Of a DNA stretch of 12,743 nucleotides, positions 1 through 7,200 are shown one piece after another. Source of the DNA: Christensenella sp. UBA5327 (GTDB lineage Bacteria; Bacillota; Clostridia; Christensenellales; Aristaeellaceae); NCBI GenBank assembly GCA_002411105.1, contig DHQX01000009.1, forward strand, positions 1,190 to 13,932. The letters are read 5' to 3'. The position numbers were made by a program, and so were the translations under genes. The notes below the pieces were generated by a model. The model was not told where the DNA came from. It searched no databases and saw only the letters and a program-made list of their open reading frames with translations. The stretch's first letter is position 1. Each line of letters begins with the position of its first letter.

Positions 1-20
1 AGGGGAGGTGAGAGGGTGGA

Positions 21-1013
21 ATGACGCTGTTTTTGCTGCTGACAGACTTGCTCATTCTGTCGGGCTACGGGGTATATGCCCTGGTCACCTTCCAGAATTT
101 CCAGAGCATTCTGGTGGTGCTGCTGTTTTTCTTCGCCACCAGGGTGGTGGCGTTGGCGCTTCATCCGGCGTTTTCCGTGCTCAATTTGGCGCTGATGTAT
201 TTTCTCCTGCCCTATCACCCCCTCATCCTGGCGCTGGCCTACCTGTTTTATGCCGCGCTGTATGTCTATCTGTCACGCCGCGAAAACCAGCAAAAACAGC
301 TCACGCGGGAGAACACCCGGCTTAAGATCGAGCAGAAAAACAGCCTGCGCTATCTGTTTCTCAAAGAAAACTATGACAGCCAGGCCGCGCTCACCGCGCG
401 CCTGGAAGAGCGCAGGGCCATCGCCCAGCAGATTCATGACCTGCTGGGCCACAGCCTCACCGCCGCCACCTTGCAGCTGGAGGCCGCGGCCGAGCTGGTG
501 GACAGGGAGCCGGGCCGGGCCAAAGACCTCCTGACCGGTGCTGCGGCCAAACTTCGGGAGGGCATCGCCCAGGTCAGGGAGGCGGTGCACCAGATGCGGG
601 CGGATGTGCCAGGGCTGAAGAGGGCGGAGATACAAGCGCTGCTTGACCGCTTCCGCCTGGACAGCGGGCTGGTGATCCGCTATCAGGAGGAGGGCCCGGT
701 GGATATCCTGCCCGCCAGCATCTGGCAGGTGCTATTGGGCAATGTCAGAGAGGGGCTCACCAACATCATCCGCCACGCCAGGGCCACCCAGGTCGAGGTG
801 ACGCTCAAGGCCCTGCCCGGCATGGTGCGCCTTGAGGTGAGGGACAACGGCATCGGCTGTGACCATATCCAGGAGGGCATGGGCATGGCAGGCATGCGGG
901 AGCGCGCCCAGGAGCATGGCGGAAGCCTGATTGTCCGCAGTGATGGGGGGATGCAGGTGATCACCCTGATCCCCAGGAAGGAGCTGACCGATGATCCGCG
1001 TGGCAGTGGTTGA
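21..1013 (+). CDS. Sensor histidine kinase, DesK/NarL (HPK7) type, LnrJ-like
   Basis: Membrane sensor kinase, 330 aa, that should autophosphorylate on His139 and pass the phosphate to the response regulator encoded next. Residues 1-85 are hydrophobic and hold about four membrane helices with almost no extracellular loop, so sensing is probably within the membrane. Residues 86-125 form a charged, coiled-coil-like linker. The dimerisation/phosphoacceptor (HisKA_3) region carries QQIHDLLGHSLT with His139. The ATPase domain shows REGLTNIIRHA (N box, 243-253), DNGIG (275-279) and GMGMAGMRERA (286-296). ATG 21 follows AGGGGAGGTGA at 1-11. The 3' end overlaps the regulator start by 23 bp, implying coupled translation. 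Family and role are clear. The LnrJ/YfiJ comparison rests on gene order with the exporter at 4008-7155 and is inference. Confidence 0.93.
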   Translation: MTLFLLLTDLLILSGYGVYALVTFQNFQSILVVLLFFFATRVVALALHPAFSVLNLALMYFLLPYHPLILALAYLFYAALYVYLSRRENQQKQLTRENTRLKIEQKNSLRYLFLKENYDSQAALTARLEERRAIAQQIHDLLGHSLTAATLQLEAAAELVDREPGRAKDLLTGAAAKLREGIAQVREAVHQMRADVPGLKRAEIQALLDRFRLDSGLVIRYQEEGPVDILPASIWQVLLGNVREGLTNIIRHARATQVEVTLKALPGMVRLEVRDNGIGCDHIQEGMGMAGMRERAQEHGGSLIVRSDGGMQVITLIPRKELTDDPRGSG

Positions 1014-1599
1014 CGACGACGCCCTGATCCGGGAATCTCTTCAAATTTTGCTGGAAGGCAAGGAGGGCATCCACATCATAGGCCAGGGGGAACATGGCCT
1101 GGACGCCCTGCGCCTGGCAAGCCAGTGTGATGTGATGCTGCTTGACCTGCGCATGCCGGTCAAGGGCGGGCTTGAGGTGCTTAATGATGTGGCGCAAAAG
1201 ACCAGGGTCTTGGTGCTCACCACCTTTGATGATGACCAGGAGATCATCAAGGCCCTGCGCGCGGGCGCCCAGGGGTACCTGCTCAAAAGCGCCAGGCCCC
1301 AGGCCATCATCCAGGCCATCGTCCAGCTGCACCAGGGCAAAAGCGTCTTTGATGCGGTGGCCATGAGCGCCCTGCGCCGTAGCATGAGGCCCGAGGGCGG
1401 GGAAAAACTGGCAGAGCTGAGCGAGCGGGAGCAGGACATCGTTTCCGCCATTTCAGAAGGCCTCTCCAACCGCCAGATCGCCGACAGCCTGTTTATTTCA
1501 GAGGGGACGGTCAAAAACCACATCACCGCCATCCTGTCCAAAACCGGCCTCTCCCACCGCACCCAGATTGCCATCAGCCATCTCAAGGGCGAGCTTTAG
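991..1599 (+). CDS. Response regulator, NarL/LuxR family, LnrK-like
   Basis: DNA-binding response regulator, 202 aa, cognate to the overlapping kinase. The receiver domain (1-118) shows the acidic pair Asp8/Asp9, the phosphoacceptor Asp52 in LLDLRMP, the switch Thr in LVLTTF (77-78) and Lys99 in YLLKS. The output domain (about 140-198) is a LuxR-type helix-turn-helix with LSEREQDIVSAISEGLSNRQ, then IADSLFISEGTVKNHITAIL. ATG 991 lies inside the kinase gene, 7 nt after AGGAAGGAG. By analogy with LnrJK/LnrLMN and similar systems it probably activates the ABC exporter at 4008-7155. No binding site was identified, so the target is inferred from context. Confidence 0.95.
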   Translation: MIRVAVVDDDALIRESLQILLEGKEGIHIIGQGEHGLDALRLASQCDVMLLDLRMPVKGGLEVLNDVAQKTRVLVLTTFDDDQEIIKALRAGAQGYLLKSARPQAIIQAIVQLHQGKSVFDAVAMSALRRSMRPEGGEKLAELSEREQDIVSAISEGLSNRQIADSLFISEGTVKNHITAILSKTGLSHRTQIAISHLKGEL

Positions 1600-1649
1600 G
1601 ATAACAGTCCGCTTCGCACCGTCTATGAAAACCATAGCATCAATAGAAT

Positions 1650-1674
1650 CCCCTTCTTTGATGGGGGCATTTTT
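1650..1674 (+). terminator. Weak candidate terminator after the two-component operon
   Basis: CCCCT (1650-1654) can pair with GGGGG (1663-1667, one G-T pair), followed by CA and TTTTT (1670-1674). The stem is only 5 bp, so termination would be partial at best. It lies about 50 bp after the response regulator stop codon, where a terminator would be expected. Confidence 0.3.
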
Positions 1675-1770
1675 CTCCTGCACTCACACGCGCATAGATG
1701 AACGGATTGATGCCGCGGTCGAAAATCATCCAGCCATGCAACAAAACAGCCTCCCGGTGACTCTTTCTTA

Positions 1771-1784
1771 TGTATTCGGATACA
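1771..1784 (+). promoter_or_regulatory. Small stem-loop ahead of the sigma-factor ribosome binding site
   Basis: TGTAT and ATACA form a 5-bp inverted repeat with a TCGG loop, ending 7 bp before the AAGGAGG at 1792-1798. It could be a minor RNA stem or an operator half-site pair. The role is unknown. Confidence 0.3.
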
Positions 1785-1803
1785 ACACATGAAGGAGGCA
1801 GAT

Positions 1804-2295
1804 GTGCCCTCTGACACCCAGAAGACCTGTTTCATTGAAGCGGTGGTCAACACCCGGCACGCGATGTACCGCGTGGCGCTTGTGATGCTAAAGCAGGCAG
1901 CTGACGCGGAAGACGCGGTGTCTGACGCCGTGGAAGCCACCTGGCGCAACCTGGAAAGGATTCGCGACCTGAAAGCGCTGCCCGCCTACCTGCTTAAAAG
2001 CACCATCAATGCCGCGCACAAAACCCTGCGCGGCCGGAAACGGGAAAGCACAATGGAACACCTGGAAGCCTTATTGCCTGAGGATACGCCCGAAACCCCG
2101 GTATGGATGTATCTGGGCGGCATGAAAGAAAAGTACAGTTTGCCGCTGATGATGCGCTACAGCGAAGGCATGAGCGACCAGCAAATCGCAAGCGTTCTGG
2201 GCCTGCCCAGGGGAACCGTCGCTTCCCGCTTATCAAGAGCGCTTAACATGCTAAAACAAGAGATAGAAAGAGAGGAGAAGGGCCATGGACGATAA
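1804..2295 (+). CDS. ECF-type RNA polymerase sigma factor
   Basis: Small sigma-70-family factor, 163 aa. Residues 20-80 form region 2 (core binding and -10 recognition: MYRVALVMLKQAADAEDAV, then a helix ending LRGRKR). Residues 105-150 form region 4, with the helix-turn-helix SDQQIASVLGLPRGTVASRL that reads the -35 element. The short acidic linker between them, without region 3, is typical of ECF factors. I chose GTG 1804 because AAGGAGG (1792-1798) sits 5 nt upstream. The longer start at ATG 1789 would place that ribosome binding site inside the gene and has none of its own. The 3' end overlaps the next gene by 11 bp, the usual arrangement of an ECF factor with its membrane-bound regulator. 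The signal and regulon are unknown. Confidence 0.88.
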   Translation: MPSDTQKTCFIEAVVNTRHAMYRVALVMLKQAADAEDAVSDAVEATWRNLERIRDLKALPAYLLKSTINAAHKTLRGRKRESTMEHLEALLPEDTPETPVWMYLGGMKEKYSLPLMMRYSEGMSDQQIASVLGLPRGTVASRLSRALNMLKQEIEREEKGHGR

Positions 2296-3460
2296 AAAAA
2301 TACAGCAGCTGATTTTCGCCCAGCGGCCCGTGCCCCGCCAGGGGTTTGACCTGCGCATTGATCGTGAGGCACGCCTTCTGGCCGGGGAAGCACCCATGAT
2401 GAAAAAGAAGATATCCATCCTGGCAGTCGCGGTGGCTGTCATCCTATCCCTGGTGATGTTTGGCGCGGTGGCGGAGTTGCTGGGCGCCAACCTGTTTGAA
2501 CTGTTTGGCAAAAATGACAAGCGCATCGAACAGCTGGCCCCCAAAGCAGTACTTGAAGAGACCTCGCCCATCACCAACACAAGCCCTGAACTTGGCACCA
2601 CGACAGCCCTCATCAACAGCGCCTACTATGATGGCCAGTCGCTGATTGTGGCCTTTGGCATTGAAAACGGCGAATACTATGAAGCCTTTACGCCCACATC
2701 CGCGCAGTTGTCGGCCATGGAGAAGACAAATAACCCCCTTGCCATTGTGATCACAAACCCGCAGACCCAAGACATCCTCCGCCAATGGAATGAGGCCACC
2801 GCGGCCGGAAAACCCTTTGGCTATGCGCAGCTGAGCGTCACCCCCTCTGACCACACCAAAACCCCTGAAGGGCTTGACCTGCCGCCAGAAATGTCAGAGG
2901 ACCTCATCGGCCCTGACGGCCAGGTGTATACCATCATTCACTATCTGAGCCCCCTGCCTGAAGCAGCCAGGGACCTGGACGCCCTTCCCATAGAAATCGG
3001 CCTGCACAAATCGGTTCAGTATCACTACTTTGACGGGAAGGATGCCTTTATCAGCGCTGAGCATGAGCGCCTGGAACCCATGAAGGCCACCATCCAGCGC
3101 ACCGATGCCGGAACCAGGCGTTTCACGGGCCAGGGCACTTTCGCCGGCATCCCGTTTACCGCGAAAGTAAGCGCCTCCGCCGTTTTTGCCCAGGCAACGC
3201 TGACATCAGACGGCCCCCCCTTCCCGCCGCTTCCCGAGGATGCCTGGTATTCCCTGTATTTGCGGGATGGCAGCCAAACCAGCTTCAGGGCCTTGGGCGG
3301 CCCGGAAGATGGCAAGGACACCCTGGTGGTCAGCTTCCACGGCATCGGAAAAACGCCGGAGAGCCTCGAAATGCAGCTTCGGGTGGACAGCGAGGAAGGG
3401 GTTGTGCTGGATGAACAGCTGACGCAACCCGCCTTCATTGAATTGACAGAAGACAAATAG
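2285..3460 (+). CDS. Single-pass membrane protein, candidate anti-sigma regulator (DUF4179-like)
   Basis: 391 aa. Residues 1-42 are a short, charged cytoplasmic segment with RPVPRQGFDLRIDREAR. Residues 43-67 are one membrane helix (ISILAVAVAVILSLVMFGAV). The remaining ~320 residues should lie outside the membrane and look soluble and beta-rich. ATG 2285 follows GAGGAGAAGG and overlaps the sigma gene by 11 bp, so the two proteins are probably made together. In Bacillota, such N-in, single-helix proteins behind an ECF gene often act as anti-sigma factors; many carry a DUF4179 domain just after the helix. I see no zinc-binding HxxxCxxC anti-sigma motif, and the DUF assignment is from general resemblance. 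The anti-sigma role is inferred from position and topology, and the external domain is unassigned. Confidence 0.6.
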   Translation: MDDKKIQQLIFAQRPVPRQGFDLRIDREARLLAGEAPMMKKKISILAVAVAVILSLVMFGAVAELLGANLFELFGKNDKRIEQLAPKAVLEETSPITNTSPELGTTTALINSAYYDGQSLIVAFGIENGEYYEAFTPTSAQLSAMEKTNNPLAIVITNPQTQDILRQWNEATAAGKPFGYAQLSVTPSDHTKTPEGLDLPPEMSEDLIGPDGQVYTIIHYLSPLPEAARDLDALPIEIGLHKSVQYHYFDGKDAFISAEHERLEPMKATIQRTDAGTRRFTGQGTFAGIPFTAKVSASAVFAQATLTSDGPPFPPLPEDAWYSLYLRDGSQTSFRALGGPEDGKDTLVVSFHGIGKTPESLEMQLRVDSEEGVVLDEQLTQPAFIELTEDK

Positions 3461-3472
3461 CGAAAAACGCAC

Positions 3473-3515
3473 TGACAAGACCCGGAGTGTTCACACGCTC
3501 CGGGTCAGACTGTCA
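3473..3515 (+). terminator. Strong hairpin after the anti-sigma candidate, possible terminator
   Basis: A 12-bp GC-rich stem (3479-3490 with 3495-3506, one G-T pair, TCAC loop) can be extended outward by TGACA (3473-3477) with TGTCA (3511-3515). It begins about a dozen bases after the stop codon at 3460. No T-run follows, so it may be a processing or stability element rather than a true intrinsic terminator. It is also the left boundary hairpin of the island. Confidence 0.4.
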
Positions 3516-3651
3516 AGAAGTATATTCGGGGAGGTATCGGAGGGCGGAGCCCTCTGATGGAAATCCGCCCCAGCGACTCGTCGGGAATCCTTGCGCTCCA
3601 TTTCCGCCATGTGTAACATGGCGGAGGCTTCCGCTTCAGGTTCCCTCCTCC

Positions 3652-3677
3652 CCGATGAAAGGCATGCCTTTCATCGG
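3652..3677. repeat. Perfect 26-bp palindrome
   Basis: Each half is CCGATGAAAGGCA or its exact complement, with no unpaired loop base in the DNA. It is flanked by CTCC on the left and GGAG on the right, which would extend the structure across a small internal loop. It could form a cruciform or, in RNA, a 10-11 bp stem with a tiny loop. Confidence 0.75.
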
Positions 3678-3835
3678 AAAAGGAGACGCACTGGAGCGAC
3701 AAATCCGCAAGTTTTACTTGCGGATTGAAAGCGAAAGTGTGGTGACGCGGGGCGGAACGCCTTGCGTAGCAAGGGTTTCCTTGCCATCCGCCGCCCGGGA
3801 ACGAAGTGAGAGGCGGATGGTCCATCGTTCTTTTT

Positions 3836-3863
3836 CCGTCAAAAAACCAAGGTTTTTTGACGG
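3836..3863. repeat. 13-bp inverted repeat with A/T tracts in the arms
   Basis: CCGTCAAAAAACC (3836-3848) pairs with GGTTTTTTGACGG (3851-3863) across AA. The T6 tract within the right arm and T5 before the left arm (3831-3835) give it a bidirectional-terminator look, but the T6 tract lies within the stem rather than after it. Confidence 0.6.
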
Positions 3864-3943
3864 CCTGGCTCGGAGTGTCCCCACGCTCCGGGCCTTTGTC
3901 ATATAGCCCCGGGCAGAGCATGACTTTTGTCACCCCAACTCGT

Positions 3944-3975
3944 GACTTTCCTGACTGGGAAGTCGCCCTGTTTTT
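3944..3975 (+). terminator. Candidate terminator or attenuator upstream of the ABC operon
   Basis: GACTTTCC (3944-3951) pairs with GGGAAGTC (3957-3964; one G-T pair, TGACT loop). After six bases comes TTTTT (3971-3975). It lies only about 20 bp before the ribosome binding site of the ATPase gene. An upstream alternative pairing, GTCAC (3929-3933) with GTGAC (3942-3946), uses bases of the left arm and would compete with it. This could be the end of an upstream transcript or a leader attenuator for the exporter operon. Confidence 0.4.
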
Positions 3976-4007
3976 ATTTATCATGGCAGCATAAGGAGGA
4001 TGAAACC

Positions 4008-4931
4008 ATGCTGGAAGTCAAGAAACTCGTCAAACGCTACGGCAGCAAGCTGGCCGTGAGCGACATCAGCTTTTCAGTGTCCAAGGGAGAGATCTATGGG
4101 CTGTTGGGCCCCAATGGCGCTGGCAAATCCACCACCATCAACATCATCACAGGCTTGATCAGAAAGGATGGCGGCAGCGTCACCATCGGCGGGCTTGACC
4201 TGGACAAGGACCTGAACCAGGCCAAATATTTGCTTGGCATCGTGCCCCAGGATCTGGCCATCTACAACGACCTGACGGCGCTTCAGAACGTGAAGTTCTT
4301 TGGCGCGCTCTATGGCCTAAAAGGCAGCGCCCTTCACAAACAGGCCATGGAAACCCTGGCCTTTGTGGGCCTGGAAGACAAGGCGAAGGAGCTGGTCAAA
4401 ACCTTCTCCGGCGGCATGAAGCGCCGGCTGAACATCGCCTGCGGGTTGGTGCACCGTCCCAGGCTGTTGATCCTGGACGAACCCACCGTGGGCATTGACC
4501 CCCAGAGCCGCAACCACATCATGGAGGCCATTTTAAAGCTCAACCAGGAGGGGATGACCATCCTGTACACCACCCACTACATGGAGGAGGCCGAGCAGCT
4601 GTGCAACCGCATCGCCATCATGGACGCCGGGCAGATTGTGGCCCAGGGCAACCTGACGGAGCTGCGAAGCCTGATTGAGGAAGACTGGTACATTAACCTC
4701 AAGGTCAAAGGCGAGGCGCCGCTTGCAGCCTTAAGGCAGGTGGCGGGGGTGGAGCAGATCGACCTGAACGGCAACGCCCTGCGCTTCCAGTGCAAAAACA
4801 AGCACACCCAGCTGCGGGACATCCTGGATGTGCTGGCCCAGCACGGCACCGAAATCTTGGACATGGCCATTGAGGAGCCCAACCTGGAGGATGTATTCCT
4901 GACCTTAACCGGCAAGCGGCTCAGGGATTAG
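4008..4931 (+). CDS. ABC transporter ATP-binding protein, LnrL-like
   Basis: Cytoplasmic ATPase subunit, 307 aa, energising the exporter formed with the next two proteins. Motifs: Walker A GPNGAGKST (34-42), Q loop VPQD (80-83 region), signature FSGGMKRR (133-140), Walker B LLILDEP (153-159), H loop TTH with His190. Residues 215-307 are the C-terminal extension usual in drug and antibiotic exporter ATPases of the CcmA/DrrA type. ATG 4008 is preceded by AAGGAGG (3993-3999) at 8 nt. An upstream in-frame ATG at 3927 has no such site and runs through the hairpin region, so it is rejected. The next gene starts 9 bp after the stop. The LnrL (YfiL) comparison rests on size, type and the kinase-regulator-ATPase-permease-permease order. 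Substrate is unproven; amphiphilic antimicrobials are a reasonable guess. Confidence 0.93.
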   Translation: MLEVKKLVKRYGSKLAVSDISFSVSKGEIYGLLGPNGAGKSTTINIITGLIRKDGGSVTIGGLDLDKDLNQAKYLLGIVPQDLAIYNDLTALQNVKFFGALYGLKGSALHKQAMETLAFVGLEDKAKELVKTFSGGMKRRLNIACGLVHRPRLLILDEPTVGIDPQSRNHIMEAILKLNQEGMTILYTTHYMEEAEQLCNRIAIMDAGQIVAQGNLTELRSLIEEDWYINLKVKGEAPLAALRQVAGVEQIDLNGNALRFQCKNKHTQLRDILDVLAQHGTEILDMAIEEPNLEDVFLTLTGKRLRD

Positions 4932-4940
4932 GAGGCGGAT

Positions 4941-6050
4941 ATGCGTACACTGCAATTTTTAAAGAAGGAAGCGCTGCACCTGCTCAAGTCGCCGGAGTCT
5001 GTGCTGCTCATGCTGCTGTTTCCGATACTGCTCACCTGGGTATTGGGCACCGCCTTCTCCGGCCTCTCCGCGCGCACCATTGACCTGCCGGAGGTGAACA
5101 TGCCCATCGTTTCAGACGGCGGCATGATCTCCCAGCTGTATCAGTCAAACGGCGCCCACAGCGGCATCAATTTTCAGCCAATCAGCCGCGAGGAGGCAGA
5201 CAAGGGCCTTCAGGACGGCAGCATCAAGCATTTGGTAGAGCTGAGTGACCGGGCCGTCATCTTCCATAGCGACAACGCCAACAGCCTGGAGGGGATGATG
5301 CTGAAGATGTATTCCAGCGCCTTCATCCAGCAGGCCAACCTGGCGAGTGTGGCTGTGAGGGAAGGCCGCCTTGACCTGGCAAACCCCCAGTTTAAGGCCT
5401 ACACCCGGATAGAGGGCATGGCCGGGCGCAATGAGCCCAATTCCTTTGGCTACTACGGCGTGGCCATGCTCACCATGATCCTCATGTACGGCAGCCTCCA
5501 GACGGTGGGCATGCTGTCTTTGGAGAAATCAGGCAGAACCAGCCTGCGCCTCAAATCATCCCCCTATGCCATGAGCAAGGTGTTTCTGGTGAAGGCGGCG
5601 GCCTCCTGCGTCATCCTGATGCTCCAGGCCCTGATCCTGATCCTGTTTAACCACTTCGTCTACGGCATCCAGTACCGCCATATCGGCATGGTGCTAATGA
5701 TGATCCTGCCCCTGGCGGTGTTTGTCACCTCCCTGGGCATCCTGGCCTATCAGCTGCTGCGCACAGAGTCCGCCGCCTCGGTGTTCCTCAACATCATCAC
5801 CATTGCCCTGGTCTTTTTGGGCGGGGGCTACATGATGGTGTCCATGGATGATCCAACCTTCGCCCTTTTGGCCCGTTTCTCCCCCATCGGCTGGGTGAAC
5901 CAGGGGCTGTTTCAATACATCTACCGGGACAGCACGGCTCCCATCCTGTCAAGTGACCTGAAGCTGATGGGGCTGAGCCTGCTGCTGCTTTTGCTGGCCT
6001 TCTGGCTGTTTAAGAAAGAGGAGGGTTCCGACCGTGTGGCCGCTGATTAA
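4941..6050 (+). CDS. ABC-2 type permease, LnrM-like
   Basis: Membrane subunit of the exporter, 369 aa. A cytoplasmic amphipathic N-terminus is followed by helix 1 (about 20-40), a large external domain (41-165), then about five helices between 170 and 356. The loop EKSGRTSLRLKSSPYAMSKV (195-214) matches the ABC-2 pattern E-x2-G-(R)T-x2-RL-x2-SP that contacts the ATPase. The segment near 311-325 (RFSPIGWVNQGLFQY) fits the conserved end of this family. ATG 4941 follows GGAGG at 4931-4935. Its 3' end overlaps the next permease by 17 bp, so translation of the two is probably coupled. Confidence 0.9.
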   Translation: MRTLQFLKKEALHLLKSPESVLLMLLFPILLTWVLGTAFSGLSARTIDLPEVNMPIVSDGGMISQLYQSNGAHSGINFQPISREEADKGLQDGSIKHLVELSDRAVIFHSDNANSLEGMMLKMYSSAFIQQANLASVAVREGRLDLANPQFKAYTRIEGMAGRNEPNSFGYYGVAMLTMILMYGSLQTVGMLSLEKSGRTSLRLKSSPYAMSKVFLVKAAASCVILMLQALILILFNHFVYGIQYRHIGMVLMMILPLAVFVTSLGILAYQLLRTESAASVFLNIITIALVFLGGGYMMVSMDDPTFALLARFSPIGWVNQGLFQYIYRDSTAPILSSDLKLMGLSLLLLLLAFWLFKKEEGSDRVAAD

Positions 6051-7155
6051 AAACAATATCCAGGTGCTTCTGGCCAAAAAAGGCACGCTGTTTCTGCTGA
6101 TCATCATGCCAGTCATCCTGTTTTCCCTGGGCCTGCTCAATAATTCCGCCAGCAACATGCGGCTGAACATCGCAGTGATGGACCAGGACAAAAGCGCCCT
6201 GTCCCAGTCCCTCACCGCTTTCATGGCAAAGGACGGCAGCCGGGTCAACCCCATCGCCCAGGAGGAGATCGAGACGAAGCTCCTTGACGGCAAGGAAGAG
6301 GCCGTGGTGATCATCCCCCCGGGTTTTGAAGCGGATTTTCTCAAGGGCAAAGCGCCTGAGATCACCATCCGCAGCCTCAAGGGCCAGGAGATCACCTCCA
6401 GCCTGAAGGCAGGGATTGATATGTATCTGTCAGCTTTGGATAGCCTGAGCAAGATCAACGCGCCAAAGGATGGCCAGGCGCTGGTCAGCGCCATGGAGGA
6501 AGCCCAGTCCCAGGGGCTGCAACTTGAAACCCGGCGCATCACCTCGGGCGAGGTCAGCCAGGCGCTGAACTTCGCAAGCGGCATGCTGTACTACATCCTG
6601 GCCATGAGCATGCTCCAGGCCACCAGCCTCATCCTGTCTGAAAAACACTGGAACACCCTAAGCCGCGTGCGCCAGGCGCCGGTGGGCAAGTTCACCTACC
6701 TCATCGCCAATTTCCTCACCGCCGTCATCTTCCTGCTGTCCAACCTGCTGGCGCTGTTCATCCTGACCAAAACCCTGATGCCGGTGCATACCACGCTGCC
6801 CATGTACCTGCTGTGGTTCTACTTTGGCCTCATCTGGATTTTCTTCGGCATCTTCCTGGCGCTGGTGGTCACCTCCCGGGCGGTGTATGCCTCGGTCATC
6901 CCCATCATCACCACGGTCTTCGCCATGCTGGGCGGCAGTTTCTGGCCGCTGTGGCTGATGCCGCCTTTCATGCAGAAACTGGCCATGATCACCCCCCACT
7001 ACTGGGCCATTGACGCCATGACCGTCATCCAAAAGGGCCAGTCCCTCCTGACCCAGAGGACCGACCTGCTGGCCCTCACCGGGTTTCTGGCGCTCTTCCT
7101 GGCGCTGGGTGTGTTCACCCTCAGAAGAAGCCGGAGCGTTGAAAGCTTCGTGTAG
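6034..7155 (+). CDS. ABC-2 type permease, LnrN-like
   Basis: Second membrane subunit, 373 aa, probably paired with the preceding permease as a heterodimer. Helix 1 is at about 17-37, an external domain spans 38-180, and five helices lie between 183 and 363. The C-terminal part has the family pattern LGGSFWPLWLMPPFMQ, then PHYWAIDAM (299-329). Translation starts at GTG 6034, 8 nt after GAGGAGGG-like bases (6019-6025), inside the previous gene. This is the last gene of the exporter operon. The following 543 bp hold no protein gene. Confidence 0.9.
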   Translation: MWPLIKNNIQVLLAKKGTLFLLIIMPVILFSLGLLNNSASNMRLNIAVMDQDKSALSQSLTAFMAKDGSRVNPIAQEEIETKLLDGKEEAVVIIPPGFEADFLKGKAPEITIRSLKGQEITSSLKAGIDMYLSALDSLSKINAPKDGQALVSAMEEAQSQGLQLETRRITSGEVSQALNFASGMLYYILAMSMLQATSLILSEKHWNTLSRVRQAPVGKFTYLIANFLTAVIFLLSNLLALFILTKTLMPVHTTLPMYLLWFYFGLIWIFFGIFLALVVTSRAVYASVIPIITTVFAMLGGSFWPLWLMPPFMQKLAMITPHYWAIDAMTVIQKGQSLLTQRTDLLALTGFLALFLALGVFTLRRSRSVESFV

Positions 7156-7200
7156 ACAGCTTCCCGCGCGCTGGGCGCTGCAGGCAGACAAATTGATGAA

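Larger units (their letters stand above)
1600..1803. other. Intergenic leader between the two-component system and the sigma factor
   Basis: 204 bp without a convincing gene. It holds a small hairpin (CTATG/CATAG, 1623-1637), a weak terminator-like hairpin followed by five Ts (1650-1674), and a short stem TGTAT-TCGG-ATACA (1771-1784) just before the ribosome binding site of the sigma factor. No clear housekeeping promoter is seen. An ECF-type promoter recognised by the downstream sigma factor is possible but cannot be assigned by eye. Confidence 0.5.
3473..3964. repeat. Hairpin-rich intergenic island between sigma module and ABC exporter
   Basis: The 547-bp gap 3461-4007 is packed with inverted repeats. 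Stems read directly: 3479-3490/3495-3506 (12 bp); 3541-3545/3549-3553; 3542-3548/3564-3570; 3603-3611/3617-3625 (9 bp); 3652-3677 (perfect 26-bp palindrome); 3702-3711/3717-3726 (10 bp); 3751-3756/3787-3792 enclosing 3760-3765/3769-3774; 3836-3848/3851-3863 (13 bp); 3867-3878/3883-3894 (12 bp); 3944-3951/3957-3964 (8 bp). The first 12-bp hairpin and the one at 3867-3894 are near copies (both carry CGGAGTGT and ACGCTCCGGG), so the core is bounded by similar elements. Open frames occur on both strands but lack ribosome binding sites and protein-like composition. It looks like a composite repeat or structured RNA element, possibly mobile and multi-copy. Function is unknown. Confidence 0.7.

Noticed and set aside
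3487..3984. Open frames on both strands in the hairpin island (139 and 159 codons)
   Set aside because: Both follow the inverted repeats and therefore resemble each other's complement; they lack ribosome binding sites and any protein-like domain pattern. Similar spurious peptides are expected from a repeated DNA element.
3927..4007. Upstream ATG extension of the ABC ATPase gene
   Set aside because: The strong AAGGAGG and the usual N-terminus (MLEVKKLVKRYG) both place the start at 4008; the extension is encoded by hairpin DNA.
6658..7191. Open frame of 177 codons on - across the last permease gene
   Set aside because: Extremely Gln/Glu/Gly/His-rich low-complexity shadow of a hydrophobic gene; no start signal.
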